From Turritopsis dohrnii (taxonomy: Eukaryota; Cnidaria; Hydrozoa; Anthoathecata; Oceaniidae): a DNA stretch of 64,000 nt. Under the pieces are notes generated by a model. The model worked only from the letters and a program-made list of their open reading frames with translations. It was not told the origin of the DNA and made no database searches. The DNA lies in the NCBI GenBank assembly GCA_027922465.2, contig BQMF02000096.1, positions 966,887-1,030,886 of the forward strand, in the 5' to 3' direction. Below are positions 46,471 through 59,093 of the stretch, in pieces. Position 1 is the stretch's first letter. Every line of letters begins with the position of its first letter. The position numbers were made by a program, and so were the translations under genes.

Positions 46471-48989
46471 CAAAATAAAAATATAGTTTCGCATTTGTTT
46501 TGTTAAAATATTTTTGTTGATATTTTTTACACATAGCTAAGATTCGTTATGTTATGGATTGACCTTTCCGTCCACGTTGGAATTTTTTAGTCCTTAGAAT
46601 TTCTTTCAAGATAGTACAGTAAAATCCGAACAATGTTTTTTCATTCTGAAAGCAGTTGTATATTTTCCATTTGATGCTTTTAAGATTTTGCAATAATCAT
46701 TTGCAAAACAGCATTTAACACATTGAACGATATGTTAGGGAAATGTTTATCACTATGTTCTGTTTTCATACGTACGCTTAACGATTATTGTTATTGAAAA
46801 CTAACCGTCGGTCGAATGGTAATGAGTTTAAAGCAACTTTTGAGGTATAGGTAGAGCTTAAACAGTAATGTTACCTGTTTAAATTATTTTGTTATTTTTG
46901 ATTTAGTTACGCATGTATGAATGAAAGATGTTTTATCAATGAAAAAATTTTCTGTTTGCTATTTCCTTGATTGTTCGTTTATATAATTCTAAGGACGTTT
47001 CAGAGAAAATTGACTTGATAATTTATCGCTGCTATCACAAACCCAAGTCACGAGTAATATCAAGCTGATCACCAGTCCACTTAGATAATTAGTTTGAAAA
47101 GTCGTTCACGCAATCGAAACGAATATTAGTTCATACGTATTTCTATGGTTTATACCAAGCAATTTAGCTGAGTGTGACCTGGACTGTGAGTCAGAAAGGA
47201 GTTATATAAATTTGAAGCCATGCTGCGTTTGAACGGAAATTAGGGAAGTGCCTGCCTACTTTATGTGTAATCTTAGTTTAATACTTTAAAACAACTTGTA
47301 TGGTCTTTCATTCCTTGAAACCAAATAAAACTGGTTTTATGACGTATCCAATGGTTGAAATGGAGATATTTCAATGTACATGAAAGTTTTTATATAGTCT
47401 AATGTTTTAGTTCCTTTTCATCTTGGTTTTTTACTAGTGCAGATGAGTAAACTGGAACTGCCACCCCAATGCCACCCCATGTGCTTTAAAAGAAACATAC
47501 TCAGTCCGTTTGGAACCATTGACTGACCTGAAGCTCAGTTATAAGCCATAAGAAGAAATGAATACTGAAAGCAAAGCTTTTTTTCATGTTATCCTTGCCA
47601 CACAGCCGGCAACGGCAAATCGTTATTTCTTTCTTGAGACAATTGCACTTACGCAGAAAAAAATGAAAATGTTTCGTGAATAGAATTAAAATCTCACAAC
47701 CACATGTGCATGACGTGCCAATGGTGATAGCCTATCGACTGCTTTCACTTAAAGTAAAAAAGGAAACAGAGGTAGTTCAATTAATAGGTACTTTTGGAGT
47801 TTCATTTTCGGGAGCAGGAATCCTGCTCCCCAAAATGAAAATAAACTTTTAATAAAAGGGCGTGGTCTTTTGTTCTGAATTCTTCTTGAAACATTTAATT
47901 TGGCCTTAAGTAACATCCTTAAACGGTTCGAGTTAAAAATTCATCAAAACTATCTGGAAATATACCAAAAACAATACCAATACAAAGAGTCACAATCAAA
48001 AGTTTCCACACATTCAGGTACCGTTAAAGAGTTACACTTACACGAGACATCCGAGTCAAGGAAAAAGGCATAATTTATAGATAGATAAGTGATCATTTTT
48101 GTGGAATGGTGTGGAATTATTCTCCTTTGAACTACTTTTTGGCCATACGTTCGCTGAAGAAAAATCTTTTTCCTGGCTATTTTTCCCAGGAAACTACGAG
48201 GGTGTGCTCCCTAAAATGAAACCTAAACAAAGGTGGCATGTTTAAAAGTAAAAACAGTTCATACGACATTGGGAATACTTTGTCTCAAAGCGAAGTAATA
48301 TAAAGGTACTATTATGCCTTGTTTTGCGTGGCATCATCATATAATATGGTCTCTGGAACGAAAAAGTCATTGCTCCCGGTGTTGCATTATAGGGAGCAAA
48401 CAGGTTATTCATGAATCTGCAAATAAATAAATGGTTTACAATCATGTATCCTAATTTGAGAGGAAACAAGTGAGAGTAGCTGTCGTCTGCTGAATTATTT
48501 TTTATTTTTTCGCACTATAGTCAAGATGAAATGAAAGATATTCTTAATCTGAAGATGGACTAAGAACTTAAAAGAAAAAATTTTAATTGATCTAAAAGTC
48601 GAATACTTGATTAATTAATTGATATTCGTGACATTGTCACAGAATTCGTCGCTTCATTTTTAATTTCTTAGTTATTTCTATTTTTAATCTCTTCTATTTT
48701 TTATGGAATTTCCTCTAAACATTAGTGAAGTATTTCAATAGCTCACATTATGGCTTACAGATGAATTTGCAATAGATTGTTACTTTCGGAAAATGTAGAA
48801 ATTTTCAGGAGATAACTAGACAAGCACTCAAAAGAGTCTAGTTAATTCTGAGGCTAGAAAATATGCCTAGTTTATGGTTATTTTTAAGCATCTGAGTTTA
48901 AGTATGCTTATGGATTAATGCTTACAAAAATAAATGAGTGTAGATCACAGAAGAATTAATATGATGTTTAATTGATTATTGACACATAC
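46471..48989. other. Gene-poor stretch
   Basis: AT-rich spacer with GCTCCC-type words near 47810, 48205 and 48375, the first forming a near-palindrome (GGGAGCAGG AATCCTGCTCCC). No credible gene. Confidence 0.35.
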
Positions 48990-49141
48990 CACCATCTGTA
49001 ACCATGTCACAAACACAGTCATTCGTATGCCAGCTAAATTTATCCAGTAATAACCAGATGTGTCATATGGCGCTTCTTCTGTCAACTCAAGACAAGATCT
49101 AACGGAAACAACAGTCTTGACTTGTTTCCAATCGGCGAGAC
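48990..49141 (-). pseudogene. Exon of PAN/LamG/fibrinogen-like protein with 1-bp frame loss
   Basis: The acceptor TTTATTAG precedes GTCTCGCCGATTGG at 49141 and the donor GGTG/GTATGT follows 48990. The exon reads GLADWKQVKT, RSCLELTEEAPYDTSGYYWI and NLAGIRMTVF. It should then give CDMVTDGG, the fibrinogen-like start, but the bases TTTGTGAC are one short and shift the frame. The exon is 152 bp where 153 would preserve the phase into the exon at 29984. Either a disabling deletion or a base-call error. The upstream phase fits the LamG exon at 52275. Confidence 0.6.
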
Positions 49142-49515
49142 CTAATAAAGATATTAGTGGGATATTACTTAGAAAATGCATTATGATTTTTAAATAGGTT
49201 TTGTTAACCCTATTAGGATAAGCTTTTTGGGACTTTGAGGAATTGTTGTGAAAGTGAAGGTGAAGAAATATTGGTGAAGGTTTTTCAGTGGATGATATAT
49301 AATGGATGATATGACCTAAGAAGAAAAAATGCTACTTTTTTGATACTGACATTTTGAAACAACGATGAAGATGAGCAAATATTTTTCCAAAACTTTTCTT
49401 TTCTTCATAAGTAACTAAACGTTGGCACCATTTCAACTCGCAATAAACAAAACCAACAGATCTAAACTTATTTGTCCAAAATATAGCATAAAATTAATCA
49501 AGCCACACGGATGCA

Positions 49516-49730
49516 ATAGACATTTCCCGAGTTTATTTTTTATCAAGCTCCGCCTCGTTTTCGCAATGGTTAATATGGTAACGAAATGTCACGGGACTCA
49601 TTTCAGTAATGTGCAATAAGTGTAATAATTGTGATAGTGTTAATGATTGAGCACAAGAGATTCGATTGTCATAGTAACGCAATTGAAAACGAGGCGGAGT
49701 GTGATAAAAAATAAACTCGGGAAAGGTCTA
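49516..49730. mobile_element. Short hairpin MITE
   Basis: Left AGACATTTCCCGAGTTTATT followed by TTTTATCA and CCGCCTCGTTTTC is mirrored at the right (GAAAACGAGG CGGAG to AAACTCGGGA AAGGTCTATAG). Arms of about 45 bp enclose roughly 110 bp. A TCTATAG-rich tract (49724-49756) abuts the right end, and a partial copy of the end (TTCGGGAAAGGTCTATT) lies at about 49920. Confidence 0.65.
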
Positions 49731-49756
49731 TAGACCTAGGTCTATAGGTCTATAAA

Positions 49757-52274
49757 ACCTCGTTTTTATGCAATTCATTGTTCCACTGATTTCATTACTT
49801 TATAACTTAATGATAGTCTCTATTATTCCTAATTCCCATTCCAATAATTAGAAGTAGCTAGAATGTTAAAAGTGAGGTTAGACACGACAACTCGACCACA
49901 ATGCATCGTTTAAACATGAATTCGGGAAAGGTCTATTTAAAATAACTGAGACTTAACTAAAAGGCACTAAAAACACTTTCACACAAATCAAAAAAATGCA
50001 CAAAATTGGAACTATGAATAAGTATTTTTAAGCCAAAAGAATAAAAACTCCTTCTTATAGATATCAAAATATTATAAAATCGAAAAACCCGGCAAAAATA
50101 TGGAATTTTAAACTTTGATTCAAATCAAAATAAAGCAGACACGCTGCACTTATTACAGTTTCATGTTCTTATATGTGGCGTTTATTCGAGAGAGGCGGTA
50201 ATAAGAGGGCTACACTAAAAAGGGCAAATACTGTTAGAACGAGTAACAAGTATCAAAGGTAAAAAGAAAGTTAACATAAAATTCTGATGATGAGCTCTGG
50301 AAAGTGAGATCGAAATCAAAATATGACGAAGCTTCTGGTGGTTTTATTTACTATTTGTATTTACTCCATAAAAGGAACTACTTCCATGAATCTTGCTAGA
50401 TCCATGACAGATCAAACCATATGGTCAATGTCAAGTTATTCTTCGAATTTGAAGTTTCAAATTCCTCTGATGATATTTTATTGGAGCAAGATCCGTTTTC
50501 TTTGTAAAGAAGAAGTTAAATACGAAGAATACATATATAATGAATAAATACATTCTATCAATTAGCAACCATTAGACTTGTTGTCAGCAAAAAATTCAGG
50601 GTCATAATAAAAAATGGAAAGGAACTTGGCAGGTCGTGGCAATGCTTTGACACATCTTTAGAACTCCCTTAGAGTTAGCGGCTTGATCAAGACATTTCGG
50701 AGAAGTACTACGAACAGTACTTGGTAAAACAGTGATTAAAGGAATAACACAAGAAGATGTCTGCTCTCATGGGCTGGATAGAAATCAGAAGGAACCTGCA
50801 CATCAAGCAACCAAATCTTCATAGAATATCAAACCGATGTTGCCATTCTAGATGATCAATCAAATGCTTTCTACTTGAATCAACCAAAAAGCGGTTGTTC
50901 TTAACGTTAAAGCATGGTGTTCTGTGTAATTAACTGCTACAACTACTTGTTATGACTTCTTGTTTAGTGAGGCAAGAAAATTGTGTTGTAAACCGAACCA
51001 CCCAGGTGGATTCATTGGCAATACCTACATACACAAACGGCTTGATGCCACTGTGGAAGATGATGATGATATCAACAGCACGAAATTATCAAATGTAGGC
51101 GATATTGTCCGCGTTGATAAATCTGAACACATTGCAAAAGAGTCAAAGGAAATCTTCCAAAAAACTATTATCGCCATGGACTCGGAAAAAAATTACATTC
51201 ATTTTGACAAAAGTAGCTAAATAAAATTGACTTTCTTAGTGAAACAGAAAAAAAACAAAACCTGATATTGTGTACATCGTTTTCACAAGTGTATATGATA
51301 TGTATTTGCTGCCAACAATAGAAAACGTTGCAGGATTTCTCAGGCTGATTGATTTGGCAATGTATTATGATCTCATCCCTGCATTGACAGAAGGTAACGA
51401 AAATGAAACGACACTTCTCTTTCCTACCTGACCTAATTGTTTTTTTGGGTATGGAATTAGTCGCAAAAATGACATAAGAAGAATGTCAGAACTCCAAAAT
51501 GTGGAAAGACTTAAATAGATCATTAATCAAAGTAAAGAACTTCTACAGTGCAATTCGTCAATCAAGACGGGTTTTTTTGGAATTATTGTTATGGTGAATT
51601 ACGATGAGCTTTGCAACATTTGGTATATACAGTTTTATAGTAAAAATAATCATAATGATTGGATAAATAATAAAATAATTCAATAGTAAATAAGTCCTTT
51701 CCGTTTTTAATCGCACTGTAATTTGTATATTCTCTTCAAGTCACTGCAGCAAACCATTACAGAGCAAATTATACGGAATTGAAAGTATGATAAAATTGGT
51801 GAATTATTGATTAATGTCAATTTCCTAAGGTTGTTCTAATTTTTATATGTAAGCCGGAAGAAGTAAATCTACCACGAATTTATTGCTTTAAAGAAGAACA
51901 GGTAAGCTGCTAAAGAGCTGCCAAGTTATTTCTTATGTACATGTTCCACATAATAATAAGACAACAAACCACTCTGTTTATCTTGAAATAGTAAAAACAA
52001 AAAAAGCCTATAAAACGTCCGAAATAATAATCGCAACTCCCTCAGATAACTGTGTTGATGCAACACAAATTTAATCGCGCACGTCACAACTATGAATGAA
52101 ATGGAATAATTAATGCGTGACAACAATATAAAGTCAGAACTGCAATTGCCAAGACGCTGGTAGTAATATTTCTGATGCGTTGTCTGCGGTAATTAAAAAG
52201 ATCGCAAGCTGGTGTCATCTTTAGATATTTGTCATTTTAACCAGCTCAAATTACAGGATATTCTAATAACTTAC
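49757..52274. other. Gene-poor stretch with possible degraded exons
   Basis: An ORF at 50960-51220 (acidic, HKRLDATVEDDDDINSTKLS) and a stretch at about 51265-51395 reading YDMYLLPTIENVAGFLRLID then LAMYYDLIPALTEG before a GTAACG donor look exon-like on the plus strand. I cannot join them into a gene or name a family. The rest is AT-rich. Confidence 0.3.
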
Positions 52275-52442
52275 CTGATTGGTACAAGCGTTCAATTTGA
52301 CCCTCTGTTAAGTATCCATACCACACAGAAAAATCGGAAATATAACAGCCCAGGCATTTAATTCTTCCATTATCTGTACCTGAACTTGTTTCGCTTTTAG
52401 GAGCAGTATCTGTTCGAACTGACGTACCATTTACAAATAACT
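52275..52442 (-). CDS. Laminin-G-like domain exon
   Basis: On the minus strand, acceptor TTTTTGTTAG precedes AGTTATTTGTAAATGG at 52442 and donor CAG/GTAAGT follows 52275. The exon reads LFVNGTSVRT, GRIKCLGCYISDFSVWYGYL and TEGQIERLYQS. This is the end of a LamG/concanavalin-like domain, where a strand in the form C.ISDF.VW is followed by the L...I..LY helix. It ends in phase 1, which fits the start (GT CTC) of the exon at 49141. Earlier LamG exons and the PAN exon should lie to the right but were not found in the window. Confidence 0.7.
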
Positions 52443-52589
52443 CTAACAAAAACCCCGCTATAACAAAAGGAAAGCTCAGAATGATATTCGTATACGTAAT
52501 GTATGAGTTTCACATTTAAAACAGAAGTCCTTCAATCCCTGTAAGTTTTGAAATATCATTCACACAACTTGTGAAACCGATTCGCTTAA

Positions 52590-55500
52590 AGGAGTAGTTC
52601 ACTCAAAAAATCACAATTTTGAAATACATCTCATATGATTACGTATTAAACGAAGTACTCAAAATATATCTTTTTAAAACTTATTGTGTTAGTTAAACTC
52701 ACCTTCTTTTGAACCAATCCAAAGACATTATTCATTAAAGACATTAAAGCATTTGCATTTAAATAACATAAAAAATATATAAAATGTCATCCTTAATGAG
52801 TGATTTTCATGATGAATAATTTCTGAAAAATTACCATGCTGACGAGAGTGCTTCTGAATATGAAGAAGAGATGAAAGAAATGGAAATGAACTGAAAACTA
52901 GAAGCCTCATGGCTTGAACAATTTCTGCATCAGGCGTAGAGGAAATTACTTTAGCCTAGTTTTCAAGATATTTGAATGACTACCCATTCTTTTCTTGCTG
53001 CTTATGTGAGAACAGGTCTATCACAATTCCCAAAATATAACTTGTGGTTAACATGGAGAATAAAAAGATATTTGATAGAAGTGAACCAAAAAATTGTATT
53101 GCCCTCGACACTATTAAATCTTTTACAACCAAATGATTTAAAATACGTTAAACTTTTTTAAACAAACTAAAGACCTGGTCTATTTATGATCAAATCTGCA
53201 AAAGTGACTGCCACATTTAACATCAGGACCTTGCTTTTTGTGCAAACCTTCCAAATATTTCCAGAAATGTGATTTTGGTAACATATTTAAGCAAACATTA
53301 CATGAAATTGTTCATAACTTGGATTAGTAGGAGCAGAAAAAACTTGGGCAATTCAAACTTGACCATTTCAAAGACTTTAATCCATGACAGTTAACCAGAT
53401 GTTACAAGAAGAGAGTGTTCGCAATTCAAACATAAAAGAAAAACGTTCAAATAATCCCATTGATAATATAAATTGAATTCACAAATTATGTTAATGCGCT
53501 TCTCTACAAGTTACGACTACCCTCTAGTTCTGCCACTGTCTCCATGTTACCACTTGATTCTTTTCATGGAGTTTATAAATAACACAAATGTACACGAAAA
53601 GACAAATGACACAACAAAACTTTGTTAGAATCCGTATTACAAATCTCTCTTTAAACACGATATCTTGTGTCCTACAACATATTACAATCCAAATTTTCAC
53701 AAGGCTTTATTGATCTCATATATATAGGTTATTGGTTGGATTCTAATGATCATCCAAAGTTTGTTTTCCTGACATATGTATCCCAAACTAAATCATTGTG
53801 CCTCCATCGATTTTCAGAGGTTTTCAGTGGAAAAAATCTTGATTATTTTTTGAACAATGTCATCTTTTCCAATGTGAGTTTAACACTAATCAGTCCCACA
53901 CAGTGATAACTTGACAAACCATTGTACAGTGACCAATAATTTGATACAGTCTGGAATTTACCCAATTGTCCATGATGTTTATACTTTCAGTTTGTATCAG
54001 TGTGTAGACAGATGGGTCAATTCTCTCCACGTGAAGTAATTTGTGCTTTATGACAATTTCATTTGTTTAGTGTTTTCAATATCTTCAACTTTCAGTGTAA
54101 TATTTGGATTTCTGCGTAAGCAAGAAATACTTTACGATCGTCTTTGTTTTTCTGTTTTTTCATCTCACTGTCCAAACCTACGCATTTTTGTTTCTTAAAT
54201 TTCATTGGTTTATAAAAAAGCCGTCTCAATCGTGATTGGTGGATAATGCCCGATTTCTACGAAAGGGTGCTAATATAGCCACCTTAACTTCAATAGCGAC
54301 AGTTTATTGGCTGATTTTCGCCATGCCATGTGATCGTCCACAAAACGTTTTAAAAATGGCAGCGAAAGAACGTGTGTAGTTTGCTAAAAGTTTCTTTGAT
54401 GGAAATATGGCTTTAAAAGAAGTTAATACAGCTTATAATTTTATATGAAGAATTGCATTACTGTTGGGAACTTATAATGTTCACAAAATTAAATTACAGT
54501 GTGGTTATTCTGTTTTTTGAAAGAAGTTTTCTTGAAGTTTAAAATATGAAAACAGTGCCAATACATGGTGTGTGGAAGAAAAGGTATTTTTTGTTTTATT
54601 TTTGCTCCAAGCCTTTTTAAATATGAAAGACCTTCGTGTATTTTGTATGTGTATGCATGTTTGAAGTCAATTTTTAGAAGCTTTTGGATTTTTAAAGCTC
54701 AGCTTAGCTTCCTTTCAGCTCCTCCCCAACATCACCAACATATGCACTTTATACAGCTATTTATACTATATTTAGTAGCAATTTTTGGATGTATTCTGGC
54801 TATATCAGCTTATCTCTTTTCTCCCTACGTATGTTGTATTTTTTTTAACTTTTAGATTAGATATGAGCTTTAATTTCTAAGTAATTACTATTGTGATATT
54901 TATATTTTTCATTCTGAGGAGATCAATATAGAAACTTTATATATTAGTTTGTGCTGCCCAAACGATATGTTGGTTACCGCCAGTATACACAATCTTTTTA
55001 TAGGATTCGTTATATTTACTGTGGTTAAATTAAAGTTTCGTATTGTGTAGATGCACTTTTTTGGAGTACGTGGGTGGCAAATATCCAGTAACAATCATTC
55101 AGCTTATTCCTACAAAAAAACAGATCTTCATAAATGATCTCCGCGATAACATAAAGAAAAGCCCCTTTTTTATGTTATGGTAGGCTGACTTTCTTGACGA
55201 ACATTGTCAGTCGCATCAATATTTTTGTTTATTTAATGCTGATGCTTCTCGAGCTGAATGATGTAACTGTCTTAGTTTGGCAGGACTAGTGTGCTAGTGT
55301 TGCATTTTTGTGGCATTTTCAGCAGCAAAGCTTGCAGAAATCCTTCTGCCCGGTAGGGCATCTTGTTATTAAATAAAATGAACATGATTCATGCATTTAT
55401 TGATAACACGTACCAGTAATGTTGATACATACATTTCTGATTTGATATTGAAAGATTTTTTCACAGCACAATTTTGTTCAAATCAAATCTTCATCTTTTT

Positions 55501-56401
55501 TTTCTAGAATTTTTCACAGAGTCAGCTAAACATCAATATTTCTTCTATATGGAATGTTCTCATGATAATATTTCGATTGCAATATTAAATAAAGACAGGA
55601 AAGAAGTCTTAGATTCTTCTTCAAATTTTCTACGAAGCAACTTTCTCAAAATCGGTTGGAAAACGTTTCACGTGCTCTCTGTGCATATTTTACGGACTTG
55701 ATAATAGAAATTTTGAATTGGATTAAAATGTATTTCAAAGGTATAAAATAGTTAACATTTTTGTGAATTAATATTGAAAGTGGCTTCTTTGTATTACATT
55801 TAGCATAGAGTTTTGGGTCTGTCATTTATTATTCGGAATAAACAAACAATCCGAAATCCGAACGGACTTTCCGAAAACGGCAAAAAAGTGTTAAAAGTGT
55901 TACGGAATGCGTTACGCTCAATGAAGAAGTGCTCTGGTATAAACGAAGCTGTTCTCCAAAACGTTATTGTTGGTTTGCAATGACTCATTTACTTGTTGTT
56001 GCCTGTTCTAGCAAGGTAGCCATTGTTTCTTCATAACTGTATGTTTTGGGAGTCGAAAAAGACATTCTTATTGCAGTTTTCAAAATAAAGGTTGTTATTA
56101 CAATTAGAAATCGTGCACCAACCCATTTTGAAATATCTGTTTTGAAAAGTGGAAATAATTTTCTCTATGTTTTCATACTAATGTACAATGTTCTTTTCTT
56201 CATATGAATGTGAGATCTGCTCCGATGACGTCAGAAAATTTAATAACTTTAAAACCCATTCAGAAAAGCTAACAATAACAGGCATTTAAATAGACGACAT
56301 TGTGAAAAATAAGAAAAGAAAGATCTTTCCATGACTAAGTGATATATACTGCTTCTAAATAAATTGAGATAATTTTTTTTATTTTTAAGTGAACTACTCC
56401 T
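52590..56401. mobile_element. 3.8-kb segment with 13-bp inverted ends and TTAA duplication
   Basis: AGGAGTAGTTCAC follows TTAA at 52586-52589, and GTGAACTACTCCT precedes TTAA at 56402-56405. A TTAA duplication is the hallmark of piggyBac-type insertion. Beyond the 13 bp the two ends diverge apart from A-rich DNA. The inside has no transposase that I can read and contains a rolling-circle-like element (54106-55367). It could be one non-autonomous element enlarged by nested insertion, or two unrelated short elements of the same family in opposite orientation. Confidence 0.45.
54106..55367 (+). mobile_element. Rolling-circle-like (Helentron-type) non-autonomous element, short copy
   Basis: Left edge GGATTTCTGCGTAAGCAAGA (also at 7189 and 41416) and right edge GCAGAAATCCTTCTGCCCGG then TAGGGCATCTTGTT (also at 9514-9547). 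The right end folds as GCAGAA/TTCTGC and TGCCC-GGTA-GGGCA. Subterminal TTTCTGC / GCAGAAA are inverted. Internal text near 54690 (AAAGCTCAGCTTAG) matches 7600. No coding region; the ORF 54565-54855 is AT-rich chance sequence. Confidence 0.55.
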
Positions 56402-56589
56402 TTAATATTTTTTAAAACGTTTTTGGCTTTCAGTTTTCTATTTCTTATCAATAATGAAAATTGTTCCTTGCCTTTAAAGTTGGTGATAATCTTTAGTTTC
56501 AACGACTCTTAGGTATAATTTTTCATTAAATGAAATATTGTACAAATTTCCTGAAGTCAGTGCAAAGAAGTATAATTGTATTGGCAATA
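55368..56589. other. No gene seen
   Basis: ORFs at 55474-55701 (plus) and 55800-55988 (minus) lack family features. Includes the right TTAA boundary at 56402. Confidence 0.3.
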
Positions 56590-56855
56590 TCATGAATTTG
56601 AGGGAAATTTAGAATTACAATTTTTTGTTCGTTTTCTTTTTCAAATTATTTTTAGATCTACCAGAGCGTATTTTATTATTTTATTTATTCTTTATTTTCA
56701 GTTGAATATAAACTATAGTATACAATATTAATCAAGTCCAACATGCAACAAACTACATAAAAACGATAGAAGAAATATAAAACAAACAAACAAAAAGGAA
56801 ATAATAATAATAATAAGGAATAAAAGAAAATATGAAGGTTAAAAGCTGAAGCGTA

Positions 56856-59090
56856 TTAATTACAATTTTTGCATTTGCAATATATTTTCTGTCCATTCAG
56901 TACATGCATGAACTTAGACAGGTCCTTTAATTCCTTCATGATTGAAGTTAAGTGATTCCATGCTAAAGAAGGACGAAATATGAAGAAATTCAGGGCTTTA
57001 GTTGTTTTTGCTTTAGAAACAAAAATAGAAGAACCTTGTCTAAGATCGTACATGTTTCCCTTTAAGATGAAATAATCTCTCATAATTTCGGGATTTAGTT
57101 GATTACAGGATTTGAATACCTCAATGACCATTAGCTGGATGTTCTTGGTGTGGATGTGAATGCTATTGGACATCAATAGTAGCTCATCTAATGAGTATGC
57201 AAAAGTATTAAGCTTTGCACATAGGGCCTTGTGATGAGTTACATTGATCAAATTATGTGCCCTTTTGCTGCAGAACATGCACACCAAGGAGCAGTAGTTA
57301 AACGGAGACATTATGTACGAAGAGTAGAGAAGATCAGCTTGTTTTTGAAATTGATAACCTCTTATCCTCATTAAAACCTTTGATTTATTGGAAGCCTTCT
57401 TACAGACGTCCATTATATGAGGATTAAAACTTAACTTGTCGTCGATAGTGACACCTAAAAGTGTAACTGACTTAAAATTGACGATGTTCGAAGAACGCAC
57501 ATTAACAGTGATACTTTCACTTTTGGTACCCAAGAAGATTGCCTGAAATTTATCAGGGTTTGCAACCATGCCATTATTCATGACCCAATCGAAAGCAATT
57601 TCCAGGTCATTATTTAAGCGTTCAAGAACAGAACTTATATTCTTACCACAGACGTACGTGGTATTATTGTCAGCGAGGTTGTAAATATCTTCTTGTATCA
57701 AAAATAAAAGGTCGTTAATAAAGATGTTGAATAACATTGGGCCAAGGACTGAGCCTTGGGGAACGCCCATAATCATCTCTAAAAATTCACTAAAAAGAGA
57801 ACCTATGCTGACTCGTTGATTGCGACGACTTAGATAATTGTGCAAAAGTTTGAGTGATTTCATACCAAACCCATAAGCAGAAAGTTTAGCTATTAAAAGG
57901 CTATGTGGAAAACAGTCAAAGACCTTGGAAAGATCCATCAAGACTGCCCCCACAATGCCGTTTGTGTTTAAAGTTGATTGCCATTTTAAAAGCATATTGA
58001 TCAAAGCATACTGACAACTGTAGCCTTTACGAAAGCCACAGAGATGCTTTGACAACCAAGAGTATACGAAATGGTTCAGCTGATTGGCAATCAATCTTTC
58101 AAACACCTTCGACATTGCAGGAAGCAGACTGACGGGTCTGTAGTTGGTTTTACTGCCTTTTTTATGGACGGGGATAATATCAGTAAACTGGGAAAAACGA
58201 TTCCTGAACTATGGTGCCATTGAAAATCTTAGTCAAAGCCCTTGCATAGTCAAAGACACCCATCTTTAGAGCTTCAATTAAGATAGAACCACTGACAGAT
58301 TTACCAGAATTCAGAGACAGAATTTCCTTTATCATTTCAGCTTCTGTGATTGGACGAAGCTCAAAAGGTGAGGAGATTCTAACTTTGGATTTAATAGCCA
58401 CTATGGATGGATGTATAGCATATTTTGCAATAGCTGCAGAAACGGGGTCAAAGTTTTCTGTCACTGAAAGTTCTGGAATATCTGGGATCGAAAGATTTTC
58501 AGTGATTCTATTAAAAAACGAATTAAATACAGATGAAATTTCTCCTTCGTCGCTAACTAACAGAATATATTCTTCAGTAGTTCCATGCTTCGTTTCAAAG
58601 TAAGGTTTAACAGATTTCCAAAAGAATCCATTGGAACGCATGGAATCCCTGAAGTAAGATTTCTTTGCTTGTCTGTTCAAATTCACTACTAAATTCCTCT
58701 GTTTCCTGTAACGTGCCATGTCCTCAGGATCTCCAGTTTAAACATCAATAGGAAAATTAAAATCAAAAAGATGATGTGAAGGAATGTTGTTCTTCACATA
58801 AGTTAAAAGACCACCGTTTGGCATAAGATGTCAAGTCGATAGGGCATTTTAAAGCTTGGGAGATAAAATTGAGATTCGGGAAATGAACTATCGAGATTAG
58901 TCTCCCCAATCGACAAGATATCTGCTAGACCTCTTAAGTATGACCCTAGCAAATTCAACTTATTCCTAATCGAGTTGATATTTATGTATGAAAAAATAAC
59001 ATTACTTGGGTGTCTACAACGTATATCTTTCAGGCGTTTCAGGTCGTAGTGTTGATCGTATATCTTTTCTGTGTGACTTGTCTCTATAAT
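56856..59090 (-). pseudogene. CR1-type LINE ORF2 (endonuclease start + RT), internally deleted
   Basis: Reading from the right, 59090-58800 carries an endonuclease start: NVIFSYININSIRNKLNLLG, DILSIGETNLDSSFPESQF, FKMPYRLDIL. It breaks there, and the rest of the endonuclease is missing. The block 58719-58180 has the pre-RT region (FFWKSVKPYFETKHGT, FNSFFNRITENLS, SILIEALKMGVFDYA). After a frame change near 58150, 58115-56856 has the RT: MSKVFERLIANQLNHF, HLCGFRKGYSCQYALINML, GAVLMDLSKVFDCFPHSLL and GVPQGSVLGPMLFNIFINDL. The catalytic box reads NLADNNTTY, so one of the two YADD aspartates is Asn. With the deletion and frame break this copy is inactive. It lies directly downstream of its ORF1. 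Confidence 0.8.
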
Positions 59091-59093
59091 TGT

